A stretch of 64,000 bases of DNA from Elusimicrobia bacterium GWC2_64_44 (GTDB taxonomy: Bacteria > Elusimicrobiota > Elusimicrobia > Elusimicrobiales > UBA9959). The notes below the pieces were generated by a model, which did not search any database, had not been told where the DNA came from, and saw only the letters and a list, made by a program, of their open reading frames with translations. The translations under genes and the position numbers were made by a program. Positions 1 to 7,934 of this stretch are shown piece by piece. Numbering within the stretch: the first letter of the stretch is position 1; every line of letters starts with the position of its first letter. The DNA lies in contig MGUG01000027.1 in NCBI GenBank assembly GCA_001799845.1, positions 62,001-126,000 on the forward strand. The letters are read 5' to 3'.

Positions 1-49
1 AGACTTTAAGTGTTAGGGATGTTTATCCAGTAACGGAGGTTGTAACTGA

Positions 50-1129
50 ATGAATAACAAGCTCATAGTGGCACTTGCCTGCTTTGGCTTTACCGCCAAC
101 GCCGGCGCTGAAGTGGACTTTAACCAGGGCGTAGACGTGAAGGCCGCCATAGAACAGGCCAAGAGCACAGATGTGAAGGGCCCTTATCCGTATTACGGCG
201 CCCATCGCGTGCGCTACAGCAGGGAATGCAAGAGCTTCTCTTTCGGTTCCGGCGGTTTCGCGCAGGCCTCCGACAGGGAATTCCTGAGCAGCACCGAATA
301 TATCGAGGAATGCCGGTTCATTCCGAACCCGCCCCCTCCGCCGCCTCCCCCGGTACTGCCGCCGAACGGCCCCAAGCCGCCGCAGCCCGGCCACCCGAAT
401 CCTCCCGGCCATCAGCCCGGCCACCCCAAGGATTATAACCCCGGCTATCCCGGCCAGCCCGGCTACAATGACAACAGCTACGGCCCGCACGGGAATTACA
501 CCTATCCCGGCAGCCAGGGCGGTCAGCAGGGCATGTACCACTGCCATGAGCGCGTAGGCCAGACCTTCCGCGCCACCGCGCAGATGAACATCCCCGCCCG
601 CCAGCTGTTCCCCTGGGAAAGCGAGCGCTTCGAGGTCTGCATGGAAGCCAACCGCGTTGACTTCGAGACCCGCACTTCGCCTTACCGCTACAGCGTCGAC
701 CGCCAGGGCCTCTACGACCTGACCTTCAACCTGACCCCGAACTACCGCACGCCTACGGCTCCTGACGCCAACGGCATGTCCGAGGCCGGCTGGGCTTTCC
801 GCGACGGCAAGTTCGTGCTGAACGTCTCCGACCGCTGGGCCAGCTACTACGCCGGCGAGAAAGTGGTCATCAAGGTGGAGCTTGTGAAGGACGGCTTCCT
901 GTTCTTCAACAGCAGCCAGGGCGAGAAGGAATTCACCCTCGACGTCAAAGACGGTTACGAGCTGGCCTTCGTGGAGGGCGACCTGCAGAAGACCGCCAAC
1001 TTCGTGGACACCAGCAGCGACATGCGCGGCCCGAAGAAGTTCTTTGTGAAGTGGGGCTTCAAGCGCGTCGGCTCCGTCTCCACTCAGGAATACATCAAGA
1101 AGGGCGACACAAACAAGATAACGAAGTAA
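50..1129 (+). CDS. Secreted proline-rich protein of unknown function
   Basis: 359 residues. The first ~20 residues look like a Sec signal peptide ending near NAGA. A charged N-terminal part is followed by a low-complexity stretch (about residues 92-165) rich in Pro, Gly, His, Tyr and Asn, then a C-terminal part (about 170-345) with alternating hydrophobic and polar residues that suggests beta strands. Paired cysteines lie before and after the Pro-rich linker. A GGAGG sequence at 35-39 supports the ATG at 50. A strong hairpin with a T run follows the gene, so it is probably monocistronic or the end of an operon. I recognise no family; a surface or envelope protein with a flexible spacer is an inference. 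Confidence 0.75.
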   Translation: MNNKLIVALACFGFTANAGAEVDFNQGVDVKAAIEQAKSTDVKGPYPYYGAHRVRYSRECKSFSFGSGGFAQASDREFLSSTEYIEECRFIPNPPPPPPPPVLPPNGPKPPQPGHPNPPGHQPGHPKDYNPGYPGQPGYNDNSYGPHGNYTYPGSQGGQQGMYHCHERVGQTFRATAQMNIPARQLFPWESERFEVCMEANRVDFETRTSPYRYSVDRQGLYDLTFNLTPNYRTPTAPDANGMSEAGWAFRDGKFVLNVSDRWASYYAGEKVVIKVELVKDGFLFFNSSQGEKEFTLDVKDGYELAFVEGDLQKTANFVDTSSDMRGPKKFFVKWGFKRVGSVSTQEYIKKGDTNKITK

Positions 1130-1149
1130 TCAGTCCAACTGTCACCCGG

Positions 1150-1182
1150 GCCCCCCGCTCTCCAAGAGCGGGGGGCTTTGTT
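1150..1182 (+). terminator. Rho-independent terminator
   Basis: An 11-bp GC-rich perfect stem (1150-1160 with 1166-1176) with a 5-nt loop is followed by a T-rich tail. It lies 20 nt after the stop of the proline-rich protein gene. Confidence 0.85.
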
Positions 1183-1195
1183 TTATATTGAAGGT

Positions 1196-1330
1196 TGGCG
1201 GCCTACCGCAGGGGCAGGACCGCAAAACGCGTTCGCGCACACCGTGCGCTCACTCGACACTCGGCCTCGGCGCTACGCAAGCCTCGGCCTCGCGAGGTTT
1301 TTCCGCTGATGCGACATTGCCGCGGAGAGA
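1196..1330 (+). repeat. Structured intergenic repeat, family B, copy 1
   Basis: The segment around 1221-1302 aligns with the reverse complement of 36895-36980: shared GCAAAACGCG, a CACACCGTG hairpin core, a TCGGCGCT-ACGCAAGCCTC block and a CGAGG-TTTT end. An internal hairpin at 1235-1249 (GCGCAC-ACC-GTGCGC) is replaced in copy 2 by GGCCAC-ACC-GTGGCC, so pairing is kept although sequence changes. The outer stem is weak in this copy, which abuts a family A element. The open frames here are not genes. Confidence 0.6.
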
Positions 1331-1339
1331 CGGAGGGGA

Positions 1340-1460
1340 CGGCCGGGGAGGGGTTCCGTGCGACTTTGGGGAAGGGGGTCCCGCCCATAATTTACCAAGG
1401 GCGGGGGAAACCGCGCAACGGTTTCCCTCTACCAGGAGCACGGGGCCCCTCCCCGGCTGG
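1340..1460 (+). repeat. Structured intergenic repeat, family A, copy 1
   Basis: Same core as 9788-9916 and (reverse) 35928-36059. The outer arms are a perfect 12-bp inverted repeat, 1342-1353 with 1446-1457. The inner hairpin at 1406-1426 (GGAAACCG-CGCAA-CGGTTTCC) is one A-T pair longer than in copy 2. Together with family B copy 1 and two terminators it fills the 407-base gap between 1129 and 1537. I see no gene there. Confidence 0.75.
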
Positions 1461-1489
1461 CCCCGACTTTGCATCTCGCGGGAAGAAAT

Positions 1490-1519
1490 AAAAATACCCG
1501 CCGGAGGGCGGGTATTTTT
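1490..1519. terminator. Bidirectional terminator
   Basis: A 13-bp stem (1490-1502 with 1507-1519), AAAAATACCCGCC with its complement and a 4-nt loop, has A-rich and T-rich ends suitable for both strands. It lies 18 nt beyond the stop of the minus-strand histidine kinase gene. Confidence 0.8.
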
Positions 1520-1536
1520 GCGGTGAGCGAGCTGTG

Positions 1537-3099
1537 TTAGGCCGGGAGGGCGATGGTGAAGGCGGAGCCCTTCTGCAGCTGCGAGCGGGCGAAGACCTTG
1601 CCGTTGTGGGCTTCGGCTATTTTCTTGACCAGCGCCAGGCCGAGGCCCCAGCCCTCTACCTGGCCCGTGAAAGAGGATTCCACCTGGTAGAACTTGTGGA
1701 AGATGTTCTCCAGCTCCTCGCCGGGGATGCCGGGGCCGTTGTCGCCCACGGAGATAAGCGCGTAGCCGTCGCGGGCCTGCGCCGAAAGGATGACCAGCTT
1801 GTCCTTGGCCGGGTTGAACTTCACGGCGTTGTCCACCATGGCTTTGATGGCCGTGGCCAGCAGTTTGCGGTCGGCCTTTACCATGACAGGCTCGGTAGCC
1901 ACCACCTTAATGGTGACCTGCACCGGGTCCTTGTGCCAGAGCTTGGCCACTTCCGCCACCTCGGAGAGGAACTCCGACGCGTCGAACTCTATCTTCTCCA
2001 GCTCGGCCGCCCCGAGGTCGTCTATGGTGACGAAATTAAGCAGGCTCTCCACCAGGCCGTTGAGTTTCTGGCCCTGGGCGTGGATGGTCTCGGAGGACTT
2101 CTTTACCAGGTCGGGCAGCTGCGTCCTGGCCGTTTCGTCCTTGAGCAGCTGCGCGAAACCGTTGATGGAGGCCAGCGGCGTCTTGAACTTGTGCGAGATC
2201 AGCGACAGGAAGCTGCGCGCCATGAGCTCTTCCAGCCGCTGCGCGGTCACGTCGGTGAGGATCCACAGCTTGCCCTCGGCGACCTGATTGCCTTCTTTAT
2301 CTTCCTTGAAAAGCTTTATCGCCGAGCCGTCCATGTAGAACTTCTTGGGCTTGGCCCGGAACAGCTCGAAGCGGCAGGCGGCGTCGTCGCAGGAGGAGAC
2401 CTTGTCTATGCCCGGCTTGATCTCGAAAGCCTGGAAAGCGCCGCTGACATTGGTGAATTTGTACTTGTCGTGCTCGAGATAGGTCTTGGCGGCGCTGTTG
2501 ATGAGGATGATCTCGCCGTTGAGGTCGGTGAGGATGGCGCCTTCCTTGACGCGCTTGAAGACTATCTCCATCTTGCGCTTCTCTTCCTTGACGGAGGAGA
2601 ACAGGCGCGAGTTCTCTATGGCGATGGCGGCCTGGCTGGCGAAGGCCTCGAAATTGTTCTTGTCCACTTCCTCGAAGGTGCCCTCGATGCGGTTGACGGC
2701 CTGCACCACGCCGATGACCTTGCCCTTGATGATCATCGGGCAGGTCAAGAGCGACCGCGTGATAAAGCCGCTCTTGGAGTCCGCCTTCTTGGAGTGGCGC
2801 GGGTCGTTGGCCGCGTCGGCGATGATGATGGAGCGGCCTTCCTTCGCGCAGGTGCCGGCTATGCCCTCGCCCAGCTTGAAGCGCATCTTCTGCACTTCCT
2901 CGGGCAGGCCCAGGGCCACGTCGAAATAGAGTTCCTGCGCCTTCTCGTCGAGCAGGTACAGCGAGGCGCGCTCCGCCCCCACCACGCGCGAAGCCAGCCG
3001 CATGATGGTGGTCAGCAGTTCGGAGATATCTAGTTTGGAGGAAAGCAGCCGGCTCACCATCACCAGCATTTCCAGGCTTTCCTGCGATTGTAATATCAT
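1537..3099 (-). CDS. GAF/PAS sensor histidine kinase
   Basis: 520 residues, no membrane segment, so a cytoplasmic sensor. A GAF domain (about 20-165) is followed by a PAS-like domain (about 175-285), a HisKA dimerisation domain with the phospho-acceptor His303 in SHKFKTPL, and a HATPase_c domain with N box DNAVKFNP, G1 box DNGPGIP and G2 box GWGLGLALV. It should autophosphorylate and pass phosphate to a separate response regulator; none is encoded next to it. The start lies 9 nt after an outer-membrane-barrel gene on the same strand, so the two are probably co-transcribed. The signal sensed by the GAF domain cannot be told from sequence. Confidence 0.9.
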   Translation of the reverse strand: MILQSQESLEMLVMVSRLLSSKLDISELLTTIMRLASRVVGAERASLYLLDEKAQELYFDVALGLPEEVQKMRFKLGEGIAGTCAKEGRSIIIADAANDPRHSKKADSKSGFITRSLLTCPMIIKGKVIGVVQAVNRIEGTFEEVDKNNFEAFASQAAIAIENSRLFSSVKEEKRKMEIVFKRVKEGAILTDLNGEIILINSAAKTYLEHDKYKFTNVSGAFQAFEIKPGIDKVSSCDDAACRFELFRAKPKKFYMDGSAIKLFKEDKEGNQVAEGKLWILTDVTAQRLEELMARSFLSLISHKFKTPLASINGFAQLLKDETARTQLPDLVKKSSETIHAQGQKLNGLVESLLNFVTIDDLGAAELEKIEFDASEFLSEVAEVAKLWHKDPVQVTIKVVATEPVMVKADRKLLATAIKAMVDNAVKFNPAKDKLVILSAQARDGYALISVGDNGPGIPGEELENIFHKFYQVESSFTGQVEGWGLGLALVKKIAEAHNGKVFARSQLQKGSAFTIALPA

Positions 3100-3108
3100 C
3101 CTAGGTCC

Positions 3109-3990
3109 CTAAAAAAACAGCTGCAACAAAAGTCTGTAGTAGCTCTTCGGCGCGTCGCCCTCAGCCTTGAAGGCGTTATAGGCCAGGTCCAGGGTGCTTT
3201 TCTCGTTGAGGTTCAGCTTGAGGCCCGTTATGAACGATCCGGCCTTCTGCGCCCGCCTGAAGGATATTTTACTATATCCCGCGTAAATATGGCTGTCGTA
3301 ATCCGGCCGCATGCTGCGGGCTATCTGCGCGCTCAGGGACCACTCGGGCAGGGCGGTCACGGGGCGGAAGGTGCCCAAATAGGCCAGGTCGGCCTGGTCC
3401 AGGACCGGCTTCACCAGGGTGGAGTTGGCGGCGCCGTTGCCGGGTTCGTTGAAGCCCGCGGCCGAGGCCAGGAAGAAGAACTGGTTGTAGAAGGACTTCT
3501 CCACCTGCGCCTCTACGGCCGCCTGCGAGAAGGTTTTGCGCGCCAACACGCCGCCCTCGCTGAGGAAGGCCTTCTGCTGAGCCCAGGCGCCCGAGAGTAT
3601 GAGGTGCGTGTAGGTGTCGTCCTGCTCTTCCCCGATCGAGGTCAGGAAATACAGCTTGCCGCCGTAGGCGCCGGAGCGGGTGTAAGCGGAAACAGGATAC
3701 AGAAAGGGCTTGAAGGAGACGAAGTAACCGGCGCGCGAGTACATCAGCGGCAGGCGCAGCGAGTAGACGCTTTCCTCGTAGGCGCCGGTGTCTTTGTAAA
3801 AAGAGAGGTTCAGGCCGGTGGTGAAGGCGGCCGAGGCTTTTCGGTACACCGTGATCGAATCCTTCTTCAGCCCGTTGGAGCCGAAGGAGTAATCGTTCTC
3901 CATCCACCAGGCCGCGCGGGGCTGGCCCGCCGCCAGGGCGGGAGCTGCGGCCAGGGCCGCAAAAGCGGCGGCGAGGAGTAAGCGCTTCAT
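3109..3990 (-). CDS. Predicted outer-membrane beta-barrel protein
   Basis: 293 residues with a clear signal peptide (MKRLLLAAAFAALAAAPALA). The mature part consists of alternating amphipathic strands rich in Tyr, Phe, Gly and Ser and ends in ...LLLQLFF, with the terminal Phe typical of BAM-inserted barrels. No recognised family; pore or sensor roles are open. It is first in a two-gene unit with the GAF/PAS histidine kinase. A TATAAT box at 3999-4004 lies 8 nt before the ATG with no Shine-Dalgarno, suggesting a leaderless mRNA. Confidence 0.75.
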   Translation of the reverse strand: MKRLLLAAAFAALAAAPALAAGQPRAAWWMENDYSFGSNGLKKDSITVYRKASAAFTTGLNLSFYKDTGAYEESVYSLRLPLMYSRAGYFVSFKPFLYPVSAYTRSGAYGGKLYFLTSIGEEQDDTYTHLILSGAWAQQKAFLSEGGVLARKTFSQAAVEAQVEKSFYNQFFFLASAAGFNEPGNGAANSTLVKPVLDQADLAYLGTFRPVTALPEWSLSAQIARSMRPDYDSHIYAGYSKISFRRAQKAGSFITGLKLNLNEKSTLDLAYNAFKAEGDAPKSYYRLLLQLFF

Positions 3991-3998
3991 TCGTTTAT

Positions 3999-4024
3999 AT
4001 TATATATTAAAACGCCCGTTTTAA
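3999..4024 (-). promoter_or_regulatory. -10 box and palindrome upstream of the beta-barrel gene
   Basis: On the minus strand TATAAT (3999-4004) lies 8 nt before the ATG at 3990. Immediately upstream, 4007-4024 is a perfect inverted repeat TTAAAACG-CC-CGTTTTAA in the -10/-35 spacer region, a plausible operator. No good -35 box is seen. Confidence 0.45.
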
Positions 4025-4051
4025 AACGCGAAAATCAAGCGTGGGAGCGGC

Positions 4052-4083
4052 TAAAAAAAGAACCCTCCCGGGCGGGAGGGTTC
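4052..4083 (-). terminator. Rho-independent terminator
   Basis: A 10-bp stem GAACCCTCCC (4060-4069) pairs with 4074-4083. Read on the minus strand it is followed by seven T. It lies 20 nt past the stop of the NHSPVD-repeat gene. Confidence 0.8.
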
Positions 4084-4102
4084 TTCGTTCGCGCTGCCGC
4101 TT

Positions 4103-5056
4103 TTACTGCGCGGAATTCTTCATGAAGAGGAAGAAATACTGCAGGAAGTCGTAGAGGTCGCAGTTGACCAGGTTCACGTCAACGGGGCTGTGGTTCATGT
4201 AGCCGCCGATATGGCCGTTGACCTTGTTGTAGATCAGGCCCACGGGGGCGTGGCCAGCGTAGCCGGTCACGTTCACGATGGTCTGGTCGATGTAGCCCTC
4301 GCCCATGTTGAACTCGAGCTTTACGGGGGAGTGGGAGGCGTGGCCTTCCAGCAGGCCTTTCTTCCAGTTGACGGTATACTTGACCGGGGAGTGGTTAGCG
4401 CCGCCGTAGACGGTGACTTCTTCCTTGCTCCAGTCGAACTTCAGGTCCACCGGGCTCAGGTTGGCGCCGCCGGTGATGGTTTTTTCGTCGTGGTTTATCT
4501 TCACGTCCACCGGGGAGTGGTTCATGCCGCCGGTGAAGGTCCAGGCCAGCTTGTCGAACTTGACGTCCACGGGGCTGTGGTTCATGCCGCCCTTGATGGT
4601 GCCCTGCTTCACGGCGTAGGTGGACTTGTTGTTGAGGCCGAAGAGCTGGTTATGCACGCGCTGGCCCACCTTCACCTCGCTGATGTAGTAATAGCGGGCG
4701 AGGCCTATGGCGTAGTCGGCCGCGTCCAGGCCTTTAACGTCCACGAAGACCATGTAGCCGCCCTGGTTGTCCTGGAGGGCGCTGGCCTTGAAGCCGTTGG
4801 CGTTGAGCTCGGCGACTACCTTGTCGATGTCCTGGCCGGGCTGCACCAGGCCGATGAGGGTGTCGTTCATGTCGGGCTGGGCGGTGTTAACGGTGATCTT
4901 GCGCAGGGTCATCCACTGGTTGGCCTTGGGGGCCTGGGGGGCGGGTACTTCTACCGCCGGGAGGGTGAAGCCGGCCTGGTTGAGGACCTGGCTTTCACCG
5001 GCGAAGGCCGGGAGGGCGGAAACGGAGAGTAGGATAGCGGCTAAGGCTTTGTTCAT
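4103..5056 (-). CDS. Secreted protein with seven NHSPVD repeats
   Basis: 317 residues. Signal peptide MNKALAAILLSVSALPAFAG, then a domain (about 30-150) without recognised family, then seven repeats of about 20 residues (about 156-298) with consensus GG-M/A-N-H-S-P-V-D-V-K followed by a short charged strand. Successive repeats begin GGMNHSPVD, GGMNHSPVD, GGANLSPVD, GGANHSPVK, GHASHSPVK, GYAGHAPVG and GYMNHSPVD. The regular period suggests a beta-solenoid or a hairpin stack with the N-H-S-P-V turn exposed. A hydrophobic aromatic tail (LYDFLQYFFLFM) follows. AGGAGG upstream supports the ATG. Function unknown; adhesion or envelope binding is speculation. Confidence 0.75.
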   Translation of the reverse strand: MNKALAAILLSVSALPAFAGESQVLNQAGFTLPAVEVPAPQAPKANQWMTLRKITVNTAQPDMNDTLIGLVQPGQDIDKVVAELNANGFKASALQDNQGGYMVFVDVKGLDAADYAIGLARYYYISEVKVGQRVHNQLFGLNNKSTYAVKQGTIKGGMNHSPVDVKFDKLAWTFTGGMNHSPVDVKINHDEKTITGGANLSPVDLKFDWSKEEVTVYGGANHSPVKYTVNWKKGLLEGHASHSPVKLEFNMGEGYIDQTIVNVTGYAGHAPVGLIYNKVNGHIGGYMNHSPVDVNLVNCDLYDFLQYFFLFMKNSAQ

Positions 5057-5183
5057 TAGAACCTCCTGCTTGGTATAGTTATATTCTGCCAGAAAAAGGC
5101 CGGCGCCGCATCGGGCGCAGGGCCTAGGGGGGCGGAGTTATTGGGCCCAGGCCCGGTATAGGCCTTGCCGCGCGGCCGGCCCC

Positions 5184-5211
5184 TTGACAGGTCAAAGCCG
5201 TCTGCTATACT
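5184..5211 (+). promoter_or_regulatory. Sigma-70-type promoter for the clostripain-family gene
   Basis: TTGACA (5184-5189), a 16-nt spacer and TATACT (5206-5211). The -35 lies in an inverted repeat TTGAC-AG-GTCAA. The start codon is 30 nt beyond the -10 and has its own GGAGGA site. Confidence 0.75.
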
Positions 5212-5240
5212 ATTGGCGTAAGTACTTCTACGGAGGATTT

Positions 5241-6602
5241 ATGAAAAAATCGTTAGCGATACTCGCGGTCTTCGGGCTGCTGGCGCCGGTTTTCGCGGCG
5301 GACAACGCGCTTAACCTGGACAGCCGCACCGCCCGCACCGCCCCGGCCGCTTCCGCGCCGGCGCAGGTAGCCGCGGCCAGAGGCGGCGACGCCCCGGCTG
5401 CCATAAAGGAATGGACCGTCATGGTCTTCATCAACGGCAAGAACGACCTGGAACTGGCCGGCCTCTATAACGTCAACATGATGGAGAAGGTCGGTTCTAC
5501 CAAGGACCTCAATATCGTGGTGGAGCAGGGCCGCATGAAAGGCCAGGCCGGCGGCGACACCGACCTGGACGGCGACTGGACCGGCGCCCGCCGCATGCTT
5601 GTCAAGAAGGACAAGAACGAGAACAAGATCACCTCGACCGTCCTGCAGGAGGACAAGGTCGTGGACATGGGCGACTACAAGCGCGCGGTGGACTTCGTGA
5701 AATGGTCCAAGCAGCGCTTCCCGGCCAAGCGCTACATGCTCATCATCTGGAACCACGGCACCGGCTGGATGGACCCGCGCATGGAGAGCAAGGGCATCTC
5801 GTTCGACGACGAGACCGGCAACTACATCCGCACGGCGCAGATCGGCAAGATCCTCAACGAGGCCGGCAAGGTGGACATCCTGGCTTTCGACGCCTGCCTG
5901 ATGAACATGGCCGAGGTGGCCTACGAAGTTAAGGACCAGGCTCAGGTGATAGTGGGTTCGGAAGAGACCGTGCCCGGCCTGGGCTACCCGTACGACCTGT
6001 TCCTCGGCGCTATCGCGAAGAAGCCCGCCATGGGCACCGAAGAGACCGGCGCGCTGATGGTGGAAGCCTTCAAGATGTTCTACGAGAAGGCCAACAAGAA
6101 CGTGCAGCTCTCGGCGATGCGCGCTAACAAGGTGGCGGGGCTCGGGACCAAGATGGCCGAGTTCGCGACGCTGGCCAAAGAGATAAACGACGTGGACGCG
6201 CTGAAGGCCGCCCGCAACGGCGTGATCCGCTACGACGCGGTGGGCGCGGGTTCGGACCCGGCGATGACCATCTCGTTCTACGGCGACATCTGGCAGTACT
6301 CCAAGCTGGTGGCCGATAACCTGAAGCCGCACGCCAAGGCCGCGGACCTGAAGGCCAAGGCCGTCTCGCTGCAGGAGTACATAGACAAGGACCTGGTCAT
6401 CTACAACAAGGGTGTGGGCAAGAACCGCGCCAACCACCAGATGGCCGAGAGCCACGGCGTCTCGGTGTACCTGCCGCCCGCGGAGACCCGCGTGCCGCAG
6501 GAGAAGCTGGAGGGCATCTTCGAGGCGCCCTACACCGACTTCGCCTTCGACAAGGCGACCAAGTGGCACGACTTCGTGACCTTCCTCTACGGCGCGAAGT
6601 AA
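5241..6602 (+). CDS. Secreted clostripain-family (C11) cysteine peptidase
   Basis: 453 residues from the ATG at 5241, chosen because GGAGGA lies 4 nt upstream and MKKSLAILAVFGLLAPVFAA is a signal peptide; an upstream TTG overlaps the -35 box and is rejected. Family hallmarks are the catalytic His172 in IIWNHGTGW and Cys219 in AFDACLMNMAEV, each after a hydrophobic beta strand, as in the caspase-like fold. The family cleaves after basic residues, usually after self-processing. The protein is likely periplasmic or exported. Monocistronic: it has its own promoter and a following terminator. Confidence 0.88.
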   Translation: MKKSLAILAVFGLLAPVFAADNALNLDSRTARTAPAASAPAQVAAARGGDAPAAIKEWTVMVFINGKNDLELAGLYNVNMMEKVGSTKDLNIVVEQGRMKGQAGGDTDLDGDWTGARRMLVKKDKNENKITSTVLQEDKVVDMGDYKRAVDFVKWSKQRFPAKRYMLIIWNHGTGWMDPRMESKGISFDDETGNYIRTAQIGKILNEAGKVDILAFDACLMNMAEVAYEVKDQAQVIVGSEETVPGLGYPYDLFLGAIAKKPAMGTEETGALMVEAFKMFYEKANKNVQLSAMRANKVAGLGTKMAEFATLAKEINDVDALKAARNGVIRYDAVGAGSDPAMTISFYGDIWQYSKLVADNLKPHAKAADLKAKAVSLQEYIDKDLVIYNKGVGKNRANHQMAESHGVSVYLPPAETRVPQEKLEGIFEAPYTDFAFDKATKWHDFVTFLYGAK

Positions 6603-6621
6603 GCGAGCCTCAGCGTAATGA

Positions 6622-6656
6622 AAAATACCCCGGCCCCCGCCGGGGTATTTTTTTGC
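6622..6656 (+). terminator. Rho-independent terminator
   Basis: A 13-bp stem (6622-6634 with 6641-6653, AAAAATACCCCGG and its complement) with a 6-nt loop and a T run, 20 nt after the peptidase stop. Confidence 0.85.
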
Positions 6657-6673
6657 CCGCCTTCTCATGCCGC

Positions 6674-6866
6674 GGCCCGGGCGGGCTCGCCGCTCGCTCA
6701 TAAGCGGCCGCGGCCGAAGAGGGCCTGCGGTCCTCCGCCGGCAAAGAACTCGCTCGGCACACAGTGCCTCGCTCAAACATTCTTTGCCGCCGCCTTAATG
6801 ATAGGCGGTCCGCTACGGACCTTGGCCCTGCGGCCTAAAATCGCTCGCAGCGAGCCCGCCCGGGCC
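6674..6866 (+). repeat. Structured intergenic repeat, family C, copy 1
   Basis: About 193 bp, bounded by a perfect 16-bp inverted repeat (6674-6689 GGCCCGGGCGGGCTCG with 6851-6866). The interior is almost identical to 7951-8108, with about 4-5 differences in 160. An internal hairpin GGCAC-ACA-GTGCC (6756-6768) resembles the family B hairpin. With a terminator and a leaderless promoter it accounts for the 6603-6902 gap; the short open frame across it is not a gene. Confidence 0.85.
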
Positions 6867-6889
6867 TTCCTGACGCTGTGATTATTAAC

Positions 6890-6895
6890 TAGAAT
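6890..6895 (+). promoter_or_regulatory. -10 box adjacent to a leaderless start
   Basis: TAGAAT lies 7 nt before the GTG at 6903. There is no Shine-Dalgarno between them and no clear -35. Confidence 0.4.
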
Positions 6896-6902
6896 CTAAA
6901 TT

Positions 6903-7928
6903 GTGAAGAAGATACTGCTGGCGAATTTTGCGGAGTGCCCGGAGAACCTGCATTTCGAGCGGGCTTTTATCCGCGCGCTGGCGGGGCGCAAGGTTGCGCT
7001 GGACATAATCCACGACTTCGATTTCGATTATAAATTTATCGGGGCGCAGGTGCCGCGGGGCGGCAGGCGTATTAAATACTCCGGGCTGGCGGCGCTCAAG
7101 CGCGAAGCGGCGGGCAAGTACGATCTGCTGGTGCTGCTGGATTTCCCCAAGCGCGCGCGCTGCGCGCCGGCTTTCCTGTGGCTCGCGCGCGAGGCGGACG
7201 CCGCGAAAAAGGTTTATGTTGCCAATCACCTGATACCCATGCCGGGGCATAACTTCACGGCGGACCTGGCGCGGCGCTACAAGGCGCTGTCGGGGCTGAC
7301 GGCGGGCTACATGCTGGAGTTCGACGACTGGGAACTTTGGGGAGCGATGGGCCTGGAGGGGGAGCGGCTGCTGCGCCGCGGCTACGCCACCGATTGCGAA
7401 TACTACAAGCCGGTGCCCGGCGCGCCCGGCGATTATGTTTTTTCGGCGGGCTCGGCGGGGCGCGCTTTTGACGCGCTGGCCGGGGGCGTTAAGAACACCG
7501 GCCTGGGGCTCAAGATCTTCAGCGACGCCAAGCCCGATAAGCTGCCGCGGGGCGCGCAATTCTTGCCGCTCGCGAAGAACCTGCACAACCTCAAGGCCGC
7601 CGCCGCCGAGGCGCGCGCGGTGGTGATACCGGTGAAGGACGGGCATGTCAACGAGGCCGTGGGCAACTCCATCGCTTTCCTGGCCATGGCGCTGGGCCGC
7701 CCGGTGCTCATCCGTAAGACCCCTTACATGGAGCGCTTCATAAAGGACGGCGAGAACGGTTTCTTCTACAATTCCCTTTCCCCGCTCACCATAGCCCGTG
7801 GCCTCAACCGCATACTCGCGCTAAAGCCCGCCCAGCTTAAAAAGATCTCCGCCGCCGCCCGCGCCACCATCCTCCAAAAAGCCAGCCTCGACCTCTTCTG
7901 CAAAGAATTCGCGCGTAAATTCGCTTAG
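6903..7928 (+). CDS. Glycosyltransferase-like protein (GT-B/GT4 type)
   Basis: 341 residues starting at GTG. The N-terminal half has a Rossmann-like beginning (KKILLANFAECPENLHFERAFIRAL). The C-terminal half has the pattern of a GT-B nucleotide-sugar-binding domain: strand, LPLAKNLHNLKAAAAEARAV, then a helix-rich segment with GRPVLIRKTPYMERFIKDGENGF, matching the usual E-x7-E region of group 1 transferases. No signal or membrane segment; a cytoplasmic enzyme using a nucleotide sugar is likely, with acceptor unknown. It stands alone between two directly repeated family C elements. Confidence 0.6.
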   Translation: MKKILLANFAECPENLHFERAFIRALAGRKVALDIIHDFDFDYKFIGAQVPRGGRRIKYSGLAALKREAAGKYDLLVLLDFPKRARCAPAFLWLAREADAAKKVYVANHLIPMPGHNFTADLARRYKALSGLTAGYMLEFDDWELWGAMGLEGERLLRRGYATDCEYYKPVPGAPGDYVFSAGSAGRAFDALAGGVKNTGLGLKIFSDAKPDKLPRGAQFLPLAKNLHNLKAAAAEARAVVIPVKDGHVNEAVGNSIAFLAMALGRPVLIRKTPYMERFIKDGENGFFYNSLSPLTIARGLNRILALKPAQLKKISAAARATILQKASLDLFCKEFARKFA

Positions 7929-7934
7929 CCTCCG

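Noticed and set aside
1188-1526. Overlapping open frames on both strands in the 1.2-1.5 kb gap
   Set aside because: They run through the family A and B structured repeats, have Arg/Gly/Pro-biased compositions and no ribosome sites; GC-rich DNA with few stops explains them.
5184-5241. Earlier TTG start for the C11 peptidase
   Set aside because: The TTG is part of the -35 box TTGACA; the ATG at 5241 has a ribosome site and gives a clean signal peptide.
6618-6881. An 87-codon open frame after the C11 peptidase gene
   Set aside because: It starts inside the terminator and reads through the family C element; the second copy has no equivalent frame at the same position.
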